From assembly GCA_001941045.1 (NCBI GenBank), contig MSHD01000023.1, positions 1 to 64,000 of the forward strand: 64,000 nucleotides of DNA. Reading direction: 5' to 3'. Every line of letters starts with the position of its first letter. Within the stretch, counting starts at the first letter, position 1. The notes under the pieces were generated by a model. That model searched no databases. It saw only the letters and a program-made list of their open reading frames with translations, and had not been told where the DNA came from. This document shows, in pieces, positions 9,033 through 18,615 of the stretch. Source of the stretch: Lachnospiraceae bacterium Zagget2. Lineage in GTDB: Bacteria; Bacillota; Clostridia; Lachnospirales; Lachnospiraceae. Position numbers and translations under genes: made by a program.

Positions 9033-10685
9033 GTGCAGATAACGGTAGAAGGAAAGACAATAGAAGTACCGGAGGGCATGAGCTATCTGGAGCTTTCCAG
9101 GCAGTATCAGAAGAATTACAGTAACGATATTGTACTGGTTCTGGAAAATGGCAGCAAGATGCGCGAGCTGTTCCGCTCTGTGAAGGAAGGGGCACGGATT
9201 GAATTCCTGACGACAGCCAGCGCGGACGGCTTCAAGACCTACCGGCGCAGCGCGACACTGTTGCTCTTAAAGGCGGTCTATGATGTGGCGGGGCAGGAGG
9301 CAGTGAACGGCATCCGGGTCTGTTTCTCCCTTGGCGACGGCTATTACTGTACGAGCAGGAATCACCCGGTAGACGAGGACTTCCTGCGTGCAGTGCAGAC
9401 GCGGATGGAGGAGTTGGTGGCGCAGCGGCTTCCGTTTGTGAAGAAGAGCATTTCCGTCGAGGAGGCGATCGAGCATTTTACACGGCACGGGATGCTGGAT
9501 AAGGCGCGGCTGTTCCGCTTCCGCAGGAGTTCGACCGTAAATGTGTACCTGTTGGACGGATTTGAGGACTATTATTATGGATATATGCTGCCCGATACGG
9601 GGTATCTGAAATACTTCCGGCTGATGGCCTGGGACGAGGGCTTTGTGCTCGACTTCCCGCCGAAGAAGACGCCGGATACCTTCGGCGAATTCCGCCCGCA
9701 GCGGAAGCTGTTCCAGGTGTTGAAGCGCTCGAATGCGTGGGGTGAGCTCCTTGAGGCGCCGACCGTCGGTGCGCTGAACGCGCAGATCGCGGACGGAAAT
9801 ATGACCGACATCATTCTGGCGCAGGAGGCGCTGATGGAGAAGGAGATCGGAAATATTGCGGAGCAGATCGCGGGACGGCATGACCGCAAGCTGATCATGA
9901 TCGCGGGTCCCTCCTCCTCGGGCAAGACGAGTTTTTCCCACCGGCTGTCTGTGCAGCTGCTTGCGCACGGCCTGAAGCCGCATCCGATCGCGGTGGACAA
10001 TTATTTTGTGGAGCGGGACGATACGCCGAAGGACGAGAACGGACAGTTCAATTTCGAGTGTCTCGGGGCAATGGATATCGCGCTGTTCAACGAGCAGATG
10101 AGCGCCCTCCTGCGCGGCGAGGAAGTCTCGATGCCGACCTTCAATTTCGTGACCGGAAAGAAGGAGTACAAGGGAAATCTCCTGCGGCTGCACGACGACG
10201 AGGTGCTCGTGATCGAGGGTATTCACTGTCTGAATGACAGACTTTCCTGGTCGCTCCCGAAGGAGAACAAATTTAAGATTTATGTGAGCGCGCTGACGCA
10301 GCTCAATGTCGATGAGCACAACCGGATCGCGACGACGGACGGGCGCATGGTGCGCCGGATGGTGAGGGACGCGCGTACGCGCGGCACCTCCGCAAAGAAG
10401 ACGATCTCGATGTGGCCGTCGGTGCGCCGCGGCGAGGACGAAAATATTTTCCCGTATCAGGAGGAGGCCGACGTGATCTTCAACTCGGCGCTGATCTATG
10501 AGCTGGCCGTGCTCAAGCAGTACGCGGAGCCGCTGCTCTTCGGTATCCAGCCGGGAGAACCGGAGTACACGGAGGCGAAACGCCTGCTGAAATTCCTGAA
10601 TTATTTTCAGGGAGTCGACAGCAACCTGGTGCCGAACAATTCCATTCTGCGGGAATTCATAGGAGGAAGTGTATTCAACGTATGA
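9033..10685 (+). CDS. Nucleoside kinase with N-terminal TGS/threonyl-tRNA synthetase-like domains
   Basis: About 550 aa. The N-terminus (ITVEGKTIEVPEGMSYLELS) is a TGS-like beta-grasp domain. Residues near 140-190 resemble the second additional domain of threonyl-tRNA synthetases (VCFSLGDGYYCT, RNHPVDEDF). The C-terminal half is a uridine-kinase-type P-loop NTPase with IAGPSSSGKTSFSHRL and VDNYFVERDDTP. This fusion is widespread in Clostridia and annotated as nucleoside or uridine kinase; the actual substrate is not proven by sequence. GTG 9033 is chosen because AAAGGAG sits 9 nt upstream and the upstream ATG lies in the Nif3-like gene. Confidence 0.85.
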   Translation: MQITVEGKTIEVPEGMSYLELSRQYQKNYSNDIVLVLENGSKMRELFRSVKEGARIEFLTTASADGFKTYRRSATLLLLKAVYDVAGQEAVNGIRVCFSLGDGYYCTSRNHPVDEDFLRAVQTRMEELVAQRLPFVKKSISVEEAIEHFTRHGMLDKARLFRFRRSSTVNVYLLDGFEDYYYGYMLPDTGYLKYFRLMAWDEGFVLDFPPKKTPDTFGEFRPQRKLFQVLKRSNAWGELLEAPTVGALNAQIADGNMTDIILAQEALMEKEIGNIAEQIAGRHDRKLIMIAGPSSSGKTSFSHRLSVQLLAHGLKPHPIAVDNYFVERDDTPKDENGQFNFECLGAMDIALFNEQMSALLRGEEVSMPTFNFVTGKKEYKGNLLRLHDDEVLVIEGIHCLNDRLSWSLPKENKFKIYVSALTQLNVDEHNRIATTDGRMVRRMVRDARTRGTSAKKTISMWPSVRRGEDENIFPYQEEADVIFNSALIYELAVLKQYAEPLLFGIQPGEPEYTEAKRLLKFLNYFQGVDSNLVPNNSILREFIGGSVFNV

Positions 10686-11323
10686 TAGAAAACATAAAGG
10701 CATTTATCAAAAGAAGAAAGCTGATTCCGGTCGCCATCTGGTTCGTCGTCTACATGGCGCTGTTTGTGTTCCTGGAGCTGCGGCCGCACAAGAAGGTACA
10801 TCTCGTGCACAGCAAACTGGACGATAAAATCCCACATGTGCCGCAGTTTATCTACCCCTATCTGAGCTGGTTCCCCTACATTATCGTGTGCGTGTTCCTG
10901 GCTCTGAAGAATCTCTCGGACGAGGACTACAAAAAGGCGCTGACAGTGCTCTCGACGGGTATGAATCTGTTCATTCTGATCGCTTATATCTGGCCGACCG
11001 GGTTGGATTTCCGCGACAGCATTACCTACAATTCTGAGAAACTGAGCGGACGGCTGATGAAATTCGTACAGACCGTGGATACGCCGCAGAGCGTCTTCCC
11101 GAGCATGCATGCCTATGCGACGATGGTCTTTCAGGGAACGCTGGAGATGCAGGCGGGGCAGCTGCCGCGTGCCGTCATCCTGTTCGGACGCGTGCTTTCT
11201 GTGTCGATCATCGCCTCGACGGTGTTCACAAAGCAGCACTCGATCCTGGACGTGATCGCGTCAGTCGCGCTGTACGGCACCTTGGAGACGGCCTGGCGTT
11301 TTTCGCAGAAGAAGGAGAAATAG
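10682..11323 (+). CDS. PAP2-superfamily membrane phosphatase
   Basis: 213 aa with about five membrane spans. The two C-terminal PAP2 motifs are visible as [12 protein letters not shown] and [21 protein letters not shown] instead of PSGH places it in the inositolphosphotransferase/AUR1-like branch rather than with undecaprenyl pyrophosphate phosphatases. The substrate is probably a lipid phosphate. Its ATG overlaps the stop of the nucleoside kinase gene (ATGA). Confidence 0.8.
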   Translation: MIENIKAFIKRRKLIPVAIWFVVYMALFVFLELRPHKKVHLVHSKLDDKIPHVPQFIYPYLSWFPYIIVCVFLALKNLSDEDYKKALTVLSTGMNLFILIAYIWPTGLDFRDSITYNSEKLSGRLMKFVQTVDTPQSVFPSMHAYATMVFQGTLEMQAGQLPRAVILFGRVLSVSIIASTVFTKQHSILDVIASVALYGTLETAWRFSQKKEK

Positions 11324-11327
11324 ACTT

Positions 11328-12089
11328 ATGATGAAACGACTCTATTCCTGGAATGTCAACGGGCTGCGCGCCTGCATGAACAAGGGCTTTATGGATTTCC
11401 TTGACAGGGAGCAGCCGGATGTGCTGTGCCTGCAGGAGACGAAGATGCAGCCGGAGCAGGCAGATTTCAGCTTTCCCGACTATGAGCTGTACTGGAACAG
11501 CGCAGTAAAGAAGGGCTATTCCGGCACGGCGGTGCTGACGAAGGAGAAGCCGCTCACCGTATCCTATGATCTCGGCATGGAGGGAAAGCATGACGATGAG
11601 GGACGCGCGATCACGCTGGAATATGAGGATTATTATCTCGTCTGTGTCTATGTGCCGAACGCGCAGGACGGCCTGCGCCGGATCGCCTACCGGATGGAGT
11701 GGGAGGACGATTTTCGCGCGTATCTTGGAACGCTGAAGGAGAAAAAGCCGGTCATCGTGACCGGAGATTTCAATGTGGCGAAGGAGGAGATTGACCTCAA
11801 AAACCCGAAGACAAACCGCGGCAATGCGGGCTTTTCCGACGAGGAGCGCGGCAAGATGCGCGAGCTTCTCGCATCCGGTTTTGTTGATTCTTTCCGTTAC
11901 CTTTACCCCGATAAGGCGGAGGCCTACAGCTGGTGGTCGTACCGGGCGAGAGCCCGCGAGCGGAACGCGGGATGGCGCATCGACTATTTTCTCGTCTCAG
12001 AGGGCTTTGAAGCGCACATTGAGGACAGCCGCATCCTGGCGGAGCAGCTGGGGAGCGATCACTGTCCGGTGGAACTGATCCTGAGATAA
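11328..12089 (+). CDS. xth: Exodeoxyribonuclease III (AP endonuclease)
   Basis: 253 aa exonuclease/endonuclease/phosphatase fold. Diagnostic sites: [10 protein letters not shown] at the N-terminus, [14 protein letters not shown] with the metal-binding Glu, [17 protein letters not shown], and C-terminal [10 protein letters not shown]. The ExoIII family cleaves at abasic sites and degrades duplex DNA 3' to 5' in base excision repair. ATG 11331 (MKRLYSWN) is three bases inside the ORF-track start and equally possible. It is the last gene before the RNase P RNA gene. Confidence 0.93.
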   Translation: MMKRLYSWNVNGLRACMNKGFMDFLDREQPDVLCLQETKMQPEQADFSFPDYELYWNSAVKKGYSGTAVLTKEKPLTVSYDLGMEGKHDDEGRAITLEYEDYYLVCVYVPNAQDGLRRIAYRMEWEDDFRAYLGTLKEKKPVIVTGDFNVAKEEIDLKNPKTNRGNAGFSDEERGKMRELLASGFVDSFRYLYPDKAEAYSWWSYRARARERNAGWRIDYFLVSEGFEAHIEDSRILAEQLGSDHCPVELILR

Positions 12090-12096
12090 ACAGGCA

Positions 12097-12125
12097 TGGA
12101 CAAACAGGCTTTTTTCGGTTAAAAT
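12097..12125 (+). promoter_or_regulatory. Promoter of the RNase P RNA gene
   Basis: TGGACA and TAAAAT are separated by exactly 17 bp. Expected transcription start is about 12132, matching the first base of the P1 helix of rnpB. The promoter begins 8 nt after the exonuclease III stop codon. Confidence 0.75.
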
Positions 12126-12130
12126 GGACG

Positions 12131-12474
12131 GTGCAGCAAGTAGGACAGGCAATCGCGGTCCGCGTAAGCGGAGTGAGGAAAGTCCGGGCTTCACAGGGCA
12201 GGATGCCGGATAACGTCCGGTGGAGGTGACTCCAAGGCCAGTGCAACAGAGATATACCGCCGGCCTCACGGCCGGTAAGGGTGGAAAGGCAGTGTAAGAG
12301 ACTACCGCCCGCCTGGTAACAGGCGGGGCACATGTAAACCCCATCCGAAGCAAGACCAAGCAGAAGCATATGGCGGCCCGTCAGCTTCAGGTAGGTCGCT
12401 TGAGCGCGCCGGCGACGGCGCGCCTGGATAGATGATTGTCCACGACAGAACCCGGCTTATCGTCCTGCTTGCTG
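12131..12474 (+). ncRNA. rnpB: RNase P RNA, bacterial class A type
   Basis: About 340 nt. Conserved blocks in order: GAGGAAAGTCCGGGCTTC (CRI), the CCAGTGCAACAGAGATA segment, GGTAAGGGTGGAAAGGC, the TAAACCCCATCCGAAGCAAGACCAA region, TTGAGCGCGCCGG, and GATAGATGATTGTCCACGACAGAACCCGGCTTAT (CRV). The ends pair: CAGCAAGTAGGAC at the 5' end with GTCCTGCTTGCTG at the 3' end forms P1. It is the catalytic subunit that trims tRNA 5' leaders. It fills the 408-base gap between xth and arcC; the short ORFs called across it are not genes. Confidence 0.97.
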
Positions 12475-12497
12475 TTTTCAAAGAAAGGAATTTTGCC

Positions 12498-13433
12498 ATG
12501 AGTAATAAAAAGAAAGTTGTCGTCGCCCTCGGGCATAAAGCGCTTGGCACCACGCTGCCGGAGCAGAAGATCGCTACAAAGACCGCCGCGAAAGCGATTG
12601 CGGATCTGGTCGAGGCGGGCTGTCAGGTCGTCATTTCCCACAGCAATGCACCGCAGGTGGGCATGATCCATACCGCTATGAATGAGTTCGGAAAGCAGCA
12701 TCCGGACTATACCTTTGCCCCGATGTCGGTCTGCTCGGCCATGAGCCAGGGTTACATTGGCTATGACCTGCAGAACGCGATCCGCGAGGAGCTTCTGAAC
12801 CGCGGGATCGGCCGTCCGGTCTCCACGATTCTGACGCAGGTCGTCGTGAATCCCTATGACGATTCTTTCTATAAGCCGGTCAAGGTTGTGGGCCGTGTCA
12901 TGACCCGCGAGGAGGCGGATGCCGAGGAGGAGAAGGGAAACTATGTGACGAAGGTGGACGGCGGTTACCGCAGAATTGTCTCTGCGCCGAAGCCGGAGGA
13001 TATCGTCGAGATCGAGTCGATCCGCGTTCTCTCAGACGCGGGCCATGTCGTCATCGCCTGCGGAGGCGGCGGGATTCCGGTGCTCCGGCAGTCCCATCAC
13101 CTGAAGGGTGCCAGCGCTGTCATCGAAAAGGATCTTGCGAGCGCGAAGCTCGCGGAGCTTCTGGACGCCGACATGCTGATGATCCTGACGAGTGAGAAGA
13201 AGCTGTATCTGAATTATGGAAAAGAGAACGCGGAGCCGCTTGACGAGATCAGCGTGGAAAAGGCGCGCGCCTACATTGCGGAGGGACAGTTCGACGAGAC
13301 GAGCGTGCTGCCGAAGGTCGTGGCTGCGGTTTCTTTCGTCTCTCTTAAGCCGGGCCGCGTGACGGTCATCGCTGATCTTGATGACGCGAAGGAAGCGCTG
13401 GAAGAACGGACGGGAACCATTATTCGATCGTGA
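12498..13433 (+). CDS. arcC: Carbamate kinase
   Basis: About 311 aa amino-acid kinase fold. Recognisable: VVVALGHKALG at the N-terminus, VISHSNAPQVGMIHTAM, the VIACGGGGIPV glycine-rich segment, and VIEKDLASAKLAELLDADMLMILT. It interconverts carbamoyl phosphate plus ADP with carbamate plus ATP, the energy-yielding step of arginine deiminase or purine/allantoin catabolism. No arcA, arcB or transporter lies nearby. The first residues of the ORF-track version fall inside rnpB; ATG 12498 follows AAAGGAA and matches the family N-terminus. Confidence 0.95.
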   Translation: MSNKKKVVVALGHKALGTTLPEQKIATKTAAKAIADLVEAGCQVVISHSNAPQVGMIHTAMNEFGKQHPDYTFAPMSVCSAMSQGYIGYDLQNAIREELLNRGIGRPVSTILTQVVVNPYDDSFYKPVKVVGRVMTREEADAEEEKGNYVTKVDGGYRRIVSAPKPEDIVEIESIRVLSDAGHVVIACGGGGIPVLRQSHHLKGASAVIEKDLASAKLAELLDADMLMILTSEKKLYLNYGKENAEPLDEISVEKARAYIAEGQFDETSVLPKVVAAVSFVSLKPGRVTVIADLDDAKEALEERTGTIIRS

Positions 13434-13459
13434 TACTGAAGTCAGGGGAGGCAGCGGCT

Positions 13460-14929
13460 ATGAAAGAGATTTCCGCACTGTTTACGGAGTTGGATTACAG
13501 ACTGATCAGAGGGGCGCTGGAGGGTGAGGCCGGCGCACTTGTCTATGATACGCGAAAAGTCACGAAGAATTGTCTGTTTGTCTGTATCAAAGGCCTGGTT
13601 TATGACAGCCATGAACACATAACGGAGATTGCGGACGCGGGCGCGCGCTATATTGTGGTGGAACGTCCGGTGGAAGCGCCGGATGGCGTGACGCTCATCG
13701 AAGTGAAGGATACGCGCTATGCTCTGGCGATCCTGTCGGCGGCCTGGTTTGACTGGCCGGCGCGCCGGATGAAGGTGATCGGCGTCACCGGTACGAAAGG
13801 GAAGACGACGACGACCTTTATGATAAAAGGAATTCTGGAGCATGCGGGCTACCGGGTAGGTCTCATCGGCACGATCGAGGCGATCATCGGTGATGAGCAT
13901 ATCCCGGCGGACAACACGACGCCGGAGTCTTACCTGATTCAGGAATATTTCGCGCGCATGGTCGATGCCGGCTGTGAGATCTGCGTGATGGAGGTATCCT
14001 CGCAGGGGCTGATGATGCACCGGACGGCGGGGATTCCGTTTGAGATCGGGATCTTTACAAACCTCGTGCCGGATCACATCGGACCGAATGAGCACGCGAG
14101 TTTTGAAGAATACGCGGCCTGCAAGGGCCTGCTGTTCCGGCAGTGCCGGCATGGCATTGCCAATATTGACGATGAGAATTTTGACCTGGTGCTGAACGGC
14201 CATACCTGTGATCTGGAGACGATCGGTTTCTCGGAGCAGGCGGATTACCGGGCCTCGGATATGGAGCTGCTGGGCGGCGAGGGCTACCTGGGCGTGAAAT
14301 ATCATATTTCCGGGAAGCTCGACATGGACGTGGAGATCGATGTGCCGGGTCGTTTCAGCGTCTATAATTCCCTGGTTTCGATTGCAGTGTGCGAACATTT
14401 CCGGGTATCCCAAAGCGATCTTAAGGAGGCGCTGCGCGTCGTGAAGACAAAGGGGCGCATCGAGATGATTCCGATGCCCGGCGACTTTACCCTGATGATT
14501 GACTACGCGCACAACGCGATGGCCCTTGAGAGCCTTCTGAATACGCTGCGGGAATATCATCCGAAGCGGCTGGTCTCGGTGTTCGGCTGCGGCGGGAATC
14601 GTTCGAAGCTGCGCCGTTATGAGATGGGCGAAGTGTCGGGGCGCCTGGCTGATCTGACGATCATCACATCGGACAATCCGCGGTATGAGGAGCCGCAGGC
14701 CATCATTGACGATATCAAGATCGGCATGGCGAAGACAGATGGGGAGTTTGTGGAGATCTGCGACCGCAAGGAAGCGATCCGCTATGCCATCGGGAATGCC
14801 AGGAAGGGCGACGTGATTGTGCTGGCAGGAAAAGGACACGAGGATTATCAGGAGATTAAGGGAGTAAAATACCCGATGGATGAGCGCGTGCTGATCCAGG
14901 AGGTTTTGCAGGAACTGGCGGAGAAATAG
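13460..14929 (+). CDS. murE: UDP-N-acetylmuramoyl-L-alanyl-D-glutamate--2,6-diaminopimelate ligase
   Basis: About 489 aa Mur ligase. P-loop GVTGTKGKTTTTFMIKG, the middle-domain YAACKGLLFRQC (with the carbamylated-Lys region) and C-terminal-domain TSDNPRYEEP. The DNPR motif is the marker for meso-diaminopimelate specificity, so the wall is probably DAP-type. GTG 13430 overlaps arcC, but ATG 13460 has GGGGAGG 8 nt upstream and fits the family N-terminus. It opens the long operon to thiN, and priA begins immediately after its stop codon. Confidence 0.93.
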   Translation: MKEISALFTELDYRLIRGALEGEAGALVYDTRKVTKNCLFVCIKGLVYDSHEHITEIADAGARYIVVERPVEAPDGVTLIEVKDTRYALAILSAAWFDWPARRMKVIGVTGTKGKTTTTFMIKGILEHAGYRVGLIGTIEAIIGDEHIPADNTTPESYLIQEYFARMVDAGCEICVMEVSSQGLMMHRTAGIPFEIGIFTNLVPDHIGPNEHASFEEYAACKGLLFRQCRHGIANIDDENFDLVLNGHTCDLETIGFSEQADYRASDMELLGGEGYLGVKYHISGKLDMDVEIDVPGRFSVYNSLVSIAVCEHFRVSQSDLKEALRVVKTKGRIEMIPMPGDFTLMIDYAHNAMALESLLNTLREYHPKRLVSVFGCGGNRSKLRRYEMGEVSGRLADLTIITSDNPRYEEPQAIIDDIKIGMAKTDGEFVEICDRKEAIRYAIGNARKGDVIVLAGKGHEDYQEIKGVKYPMDERVLIQEVLQELAEK

Positions 14930-17161
14930 ATGGAATATGTCGATGTCATTGTAGACATTTCGCATGAGAAGCTGGATCATAAGTTTCAGTACCGCGTGCC
15001 GGAGACACTCAGAGGAAAGATCCGCATCGGTATGCAGGTGAGATTTCCCTTTGGCAGGGGGAATCGTCCGACGAAAGGCTATGTGACCGGTTTCACGGAC
15101 GAACCGGACTATCCGCCGGAGAAGATCAAGGAGCTCACCGGGATTGTCGAAGGATCCGTATGCGCAGAATCGCAGCTGATCGGACTGGCAGCCTGGATGC
15201 GCGAGCAGTATGGCTCGACGATGAATCAGGCTTTGAAGACGGTGCTTCCGGTGAAGCAGGAGGTCGCGCGGCAGCGCGACGTTACGCTGCGGCTTGCCGT
15301 TCCGCGTGCGCAGGCGGCGACATTCCTCGAGGAGGAACTGCACAAAAACCACCACGCCAGGGCGAGGCTCCTGGCGGCGCTTCTCGATGCGGACGGCGCG
15401 ATCTCCAGGAGGGAAGCGGCAGAGCGCTGCCGTGTCACTGCCCCGGTGGTCCGTGGACTCGAGCGGGACGGAATCCTGTACAGTGAGACAGAGACAAAAT
15501 ACAGAAATCCTTTTGAAGGACATTTTCAGGAGACGGCAGAGAGGCCGGAACTGACCGCGCAGCAGCGCGCGGCAGTCGACGGGATCTGGACGGACTACGA
15601 GCGGGGAGAGTATCGGACGTATCTGCTGCAGGGAGTCACCGGCAGCGGGAAGACCGAGGTCTATATGGAGCTCATCGGGCGTGTGATCCGCCGGGGAAGA
15701 CAGGCGATTGTACTGATTCCGGAGATTGCGCTGACCTATCAGACGGTGCGCCGCTTTTATGAGCGTTTTGGCGACCGGGTGTCGGTGCTGCACTCACGTC
15801 TTTCCGATGGCGAGCGTTATGACCAGTTTGTGCGGGCGAAGGAAGGCCTGCTTGACGTGATGATCGGGCCGCGCTCCGCATTGTTTACCCCTTTTCCCGA
15901 CCTGGGAATCATCATCATCGATGAGGAACATGAGGGAGCCTACAAGAGCGAGACGGTACCGCGTTATGATGCGCGGGAGGCAGCGATCTATCGTGCTTCT
16001 TCCTGCGGAGCATCGGTGGTGCTCGGCAGCGCGACGCCATCGCTTGAATCGAGCTACCGCGCGCGGGAGGGGATTTATGGCTGGTACCGGCTGGACAGCC
16101 GGATCGGAGCAGCTGTGCTGCCTGCGGTCCACATTGTCGATCTGAGAAAAGAACTGAAGGAGGGCAACCGCAGCATTTTCAGCAGGCGGCTTACAGATGC
16201 CCTCGGTGAACGCCTCCGCCGGGGAGAGCAGACGATGCTCTTTCTGAACCGCAGAGGCTTTTCGGGCTTTGTATCCTGCCGTTCCTGCGGCGAGGCGCTG
16301 CGCTGCCCGCATTGCGATGTATCGCTGTCGCTTCACATAGACGGCTATCTCAAATGTCATTATTGCGGCTATGAGATGCGCATGCCGAAGACGTGTCCGT
16401 CCTGCGGATCGCCCTATATTTCGGGTTTCCGCGCCGGAACGCAGCAGATCGAGCGGGAGGTGAAACGCCTGTTTCCTTCGGCGCGCGTGCTGCGTATGGA
16501 TTATGACACGACGCGCTCAAAAGAGAGCTATGAGAAGATTCTCTCAGCCTTCGGCCGCGGCGAGGCCGATGTACTCGTCGGGACGCAGATGATTGTGAAG
16601 GGACATGATTTTCCGAATGTGACGCTGGTCGGCGTCGTGGCGGCGGATATTTCCCTGCATGCACCGGATTATCGCGCGGCGGAGCGGACCTTTGCGCTGC
16701 TGACACAGGCGGTCGGACGTGCCGGGCGGGCCGAAAAACCGGGGGAAGCGCTGATCCAGACCTATCGCCCGGAGCATTACAGTATTCGTGCCGCAGCGAA
16801 GCAGGATTACGACGCCTTTTATGTGCAGGAGCTCTCCTATCGCCGTCTGATGGGCTATCCGCCGATACAGGAAATGCTGGGGATTTATCTCTCCTCCACA
16901 GAGCAGGAATTCTTAAAACAGAGCTCGGAGAAGCTGGGGACGTATATCCGCGCGCTGGATGCATCACTGCAGGTGATTGGTCCGGCCATCGCGACGCTTG
17001 CGAAGAAGAACGATATCTACCGTATGGTGATTTATATAAAACATGAGAGAAAAGAGAGGCTGCTGGAGGTCAAACGACAGCTGGAAAGCAGGATAGAGAA
17101 AGAAGCGTTTGCAGACAGGGTGCGTGTGCAGTTTGATTACAACCCGCAGCAGTCGTATTAG
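14930..17161 (+). CDS. priA: Primosomal protein N' (replication restart helicase PriA)
   Basis: 743 aa superfamily 2 helicase. N-terminal 3' DNA-binding domain, Walker A GVTGSGKTEVYMELI, Walker B IIIDEEHEGAY, and the cysteine cluster CRSCGEALRCPHCDVSL...CHYCGYEMRMPKTCPSCGS that binds two zinc ions. C-terminal helicase motifs include GTQMIVKGHDFPNV and QAVGRAGR. PriA reloads the replisome at stalled forks. ATG directly abuts the murE stop codon (zero spacing). Confidence 0.96.
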   Translation: MEYVDVIVDISHEKLDHKFQYRVPETLRGKIRIGMQVRFPFGRGNRPTKGYVTGFTDEPDYPPEKIKELTGIVEGSVCAESQLIGLAAWMREQYGSTMNQALKTVLPVKQEVARQRDVTLRLAVPRAQAATFLEEELHKNHHARARLLAALLDADGAISRREAAERCRVTAPVVRGLERDGILYSETETKYRNPFEGHFQETAERPELTAQQRAAVDGIWTDYERGEYRTYLLQGVTGSGKTEVYMELIGRVIRRGRQAIVLIPEIALTYQTVRRFYERFGDRVSVLHSRLSDGERYDQFVRAKEGLLDVMIGPRSALFTPFPDLGIIIIDEEHEGAYKSETVPRYDAREAAIYRASSCGASVVLGSATPSLESSYRAREGIYGWYRLDSRIGAAVLPAVHIVDLRKELKEGNRSIFSRRLTDALGERLRRGEQTMLFLNRRGFSGFVSCRSCGEALRCPHCDVSLSLHIDGYLKCHYCGYEMRMPKTCPSCGSPYISGFRAGTQQIEREVKRLFPSARVLRMDYDTTRSKESYEKILSAFGRGEADVLVGTQMIVKGHDFPNVTLVGVVAADISLHAPDYRAAERTFALLTQAVGRAGRAEKPGEALIQTYRPEHYSIRAAAKQDYDAFYVQELSYRRLMGYPPIQEMLGIYLSSTEQEFLKQSSEKLGTYIRALDASLQVIGPAIATLAKKNDIYRMVIYIKHERKERLLEVKRQLESRIEKEAFADRVRVQFDYNPQQSY

Positions 17162-17176
17162 GGGCAGGAGGAAGAA

Positions 17177-17671
17177 ATGGCGACAAGAAATATCAGATAT
17201 GACGGCGATCCGATCTTAAGAAAGATCAGCAAGGCGGTCCCGGCGGTGACGCCCCGGATCCGGGTGCTGATTGAGGATATGCTGGAGACGATGTACGGAG
17301 CGAACGGTGTGGGGCTTGCCGCGCCGCAGGTCGGAATTTTAAAGCGGATTGTTGTGATCGATGTCGGGGAAGGGCCGATCGTCATGATCAATCCGAAGAT
17401 TACGCGGACAGAAGGAGAACAGACCGGGGATGAAGGGTGTTTAAGCCTTCCCGGGAAGGCCGGCACTGTGACACGCCCGAATGAGGTGACGGTGCAGTTT
17501 ATGGGCGAGGACGGCGAGTACTACGAGCTTGAAGGAACGGAACTTCTGGCGCGCGCGATCTGTCATGAGTGCGATCATCTGGACGGTAAGATCTACAAGG
17601 ACTTTGTGGAGGGAGAGCTCCGCGACGTCACTGCCGAAGATGAGGAAGAAGAAGAGGAGGAGCAGGCTTAG
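17177..17671 (+). CDS. def: Peptide deformylase
   Basis: 164 aa. All three deformylase motifs are present: GVGLAAPQVG, EGCLSLPG and the metal-binding helix HECDHLDG. The enzyme removes the formyl group from nascent N-terminal methionine. The C-terminus is very acidic (EDEEEEEEEQA). An AGGAGGAAG site precedes ATG 17177. Pairing with fmt two bases downstream is the standard def-fmt arrangement. Confidence 0.97.
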   Translation: MATRNIRYDGDPILRKISKAVPAVTPRIRVLIEDMLETMYGANGVGLAAPQVGILKRIVVIDVGEGPIVMINPKITRTEGEQTGDEGCLSLPGKAGTVTRPNEVTVQFMGEDGEYYELEGTELLARAICHECDHLDGKIYKDFVEGELRDVTAEDEEEEEEEQA

Positions 17672-17672
17672 C

Positions 17673-18614
17673 ATGCGGGTTATCTTTATGGGAACGCCGG
17701 ACTTCGCAGTCGGTACGCTGGAAGCGCTGGCAGAATCAGAGCATGAGCTTGTGCTCGTGGTGAGTCAGCCGGATCGGCCGAAGGGGCGTGGACACAGTCT
17801 GCAGCCGACGCCGGTGAAAGCGGCGGCGGAGCGCCTTGGCATCCCGGTCATTCAGCCGCTGAAAATACGCGAGGCGGTGGGGACGCTTAAGCAGACGGAA
17901 GCCGACGTGATCGTGGTAGCTGCCTTCGGCCAGATTATTCCGAAGGAAATTCTGGGGATGAAGAAATATGGCTGTATCAACGTGCACGCTTCGCTGCTGC
18001 CGAAATACCGCGGAGCCGCGCCGATCCAGTGGGCCGTGATCGACGGAGAGAAGGAATCCGGCGTCACGATTATGCAGATGGACGAGGGTCTTGATACCGG
18101 GGATATGCTTGCGAAGGTTGTCGTGCCCCTGGATGAGGACGAGACGGGCGGAAGCCTTTTTGACAAGCTGAGCGCAGCCGGGGCAAAGCTCTGTGCCGGG
18201 ACGCTGGATCAGCTTGCGCGGGGGGAGATCGTGCCGGAGAAACAGGGGGAATCCCCCACCGCCTATGCGTCAATGCTGAAAAAGAGCATGGGAAATATCG
18301 ACTGGACGAAGGATGCCGTGAGCATCGAACGGCTCGTGCGGGGCCTGAATCCATGGCCGAGCGCCTATACGCGGCTCTTCGGGAAGACGTTGAAGATATG
18401 GAAATGCCATGTGCTGCCCGAAGGTGCGCCGAAGGGCGCCTGCGGCGAGGTCATGGAGGTGAGGAAAGACATGATTCTGGTGCAGACAGGAGAAGGGATT
18501 CTTTCGATCACCGAGCTGCAGCTTGAGGGCAGAGCCAGGATGGAGGCTTCCTCTTTCCTGCGCGGATGCAAGATCGTGCCGGGGGTGATACTCCCGGCGG
18601 AAAAGGAGGCCTGA
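17673..18614 (+). CDS. fmt: Methionyl-tRNA formyltransferase
   Basis: About 313 aa. Begins MRVIFMGTPDFAVGTL, contains the catalytic segment HASLLPKYRGAAPIQWAV and the LPSLLPK-type loop, then the C-terminal tRNA-binding domain. It formylates initiator Met-tRNA using 10-formyltetrahydrofolate. The ORF track extends 48 codons into def; ATG 17673, two bases after the def stop, is the real start, with GAGGAGGAGCAGG upstream inside the end of def. Confidence 0.97.
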   Translation: MRVIFMGTPDFAVGTLEALAESEHELVLVVSQPDRPKGRGHSLQPTPVKAAAERLGIPVIQPLKIREAVGTLKQTEADVIVVAAFGQIIPKEILGMKKYGCINVHASLLPKYRGAAPIQWAVIDGEKESGVTIMQMDEGLDTGDMLAKVVVPLDEDETGGSLFDKLSAAGAKLCAGTLDQLARGEIVPEKQGESPTAYASMLKKSMGNIDWTKDAVSIERLVRGLNPWPSAYTRLFGKTLKIWKCHVLPEGAPKGACGEVMEVRKDMILVQTGEGILSITELQLEGRARMEASSFLRGCKIVPGVILPAEKEA

Positions 18615-18615
18615 C

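Noticed and set aside
9267-10703. 478-aa open frame on the minus strand
   Set aside because: Antisense shadow of the nucleoside kinase gene, with no recognisable domain.
12432-12497. ORF-track start of carbamate kinase within the RNase P RNA
   Set aside because: The sequence is the conserved 3' domain of rnpB; the family N-terminus begins at ATG 12498 after its own ribosome site.
13442-15793. 783-aa open frame on the minus strand
   Set aside because: It runs opposite to murE and priA, both with intact catalytic motifs; its His/Arg/Leu-rich composition is that of an antisense shadow.
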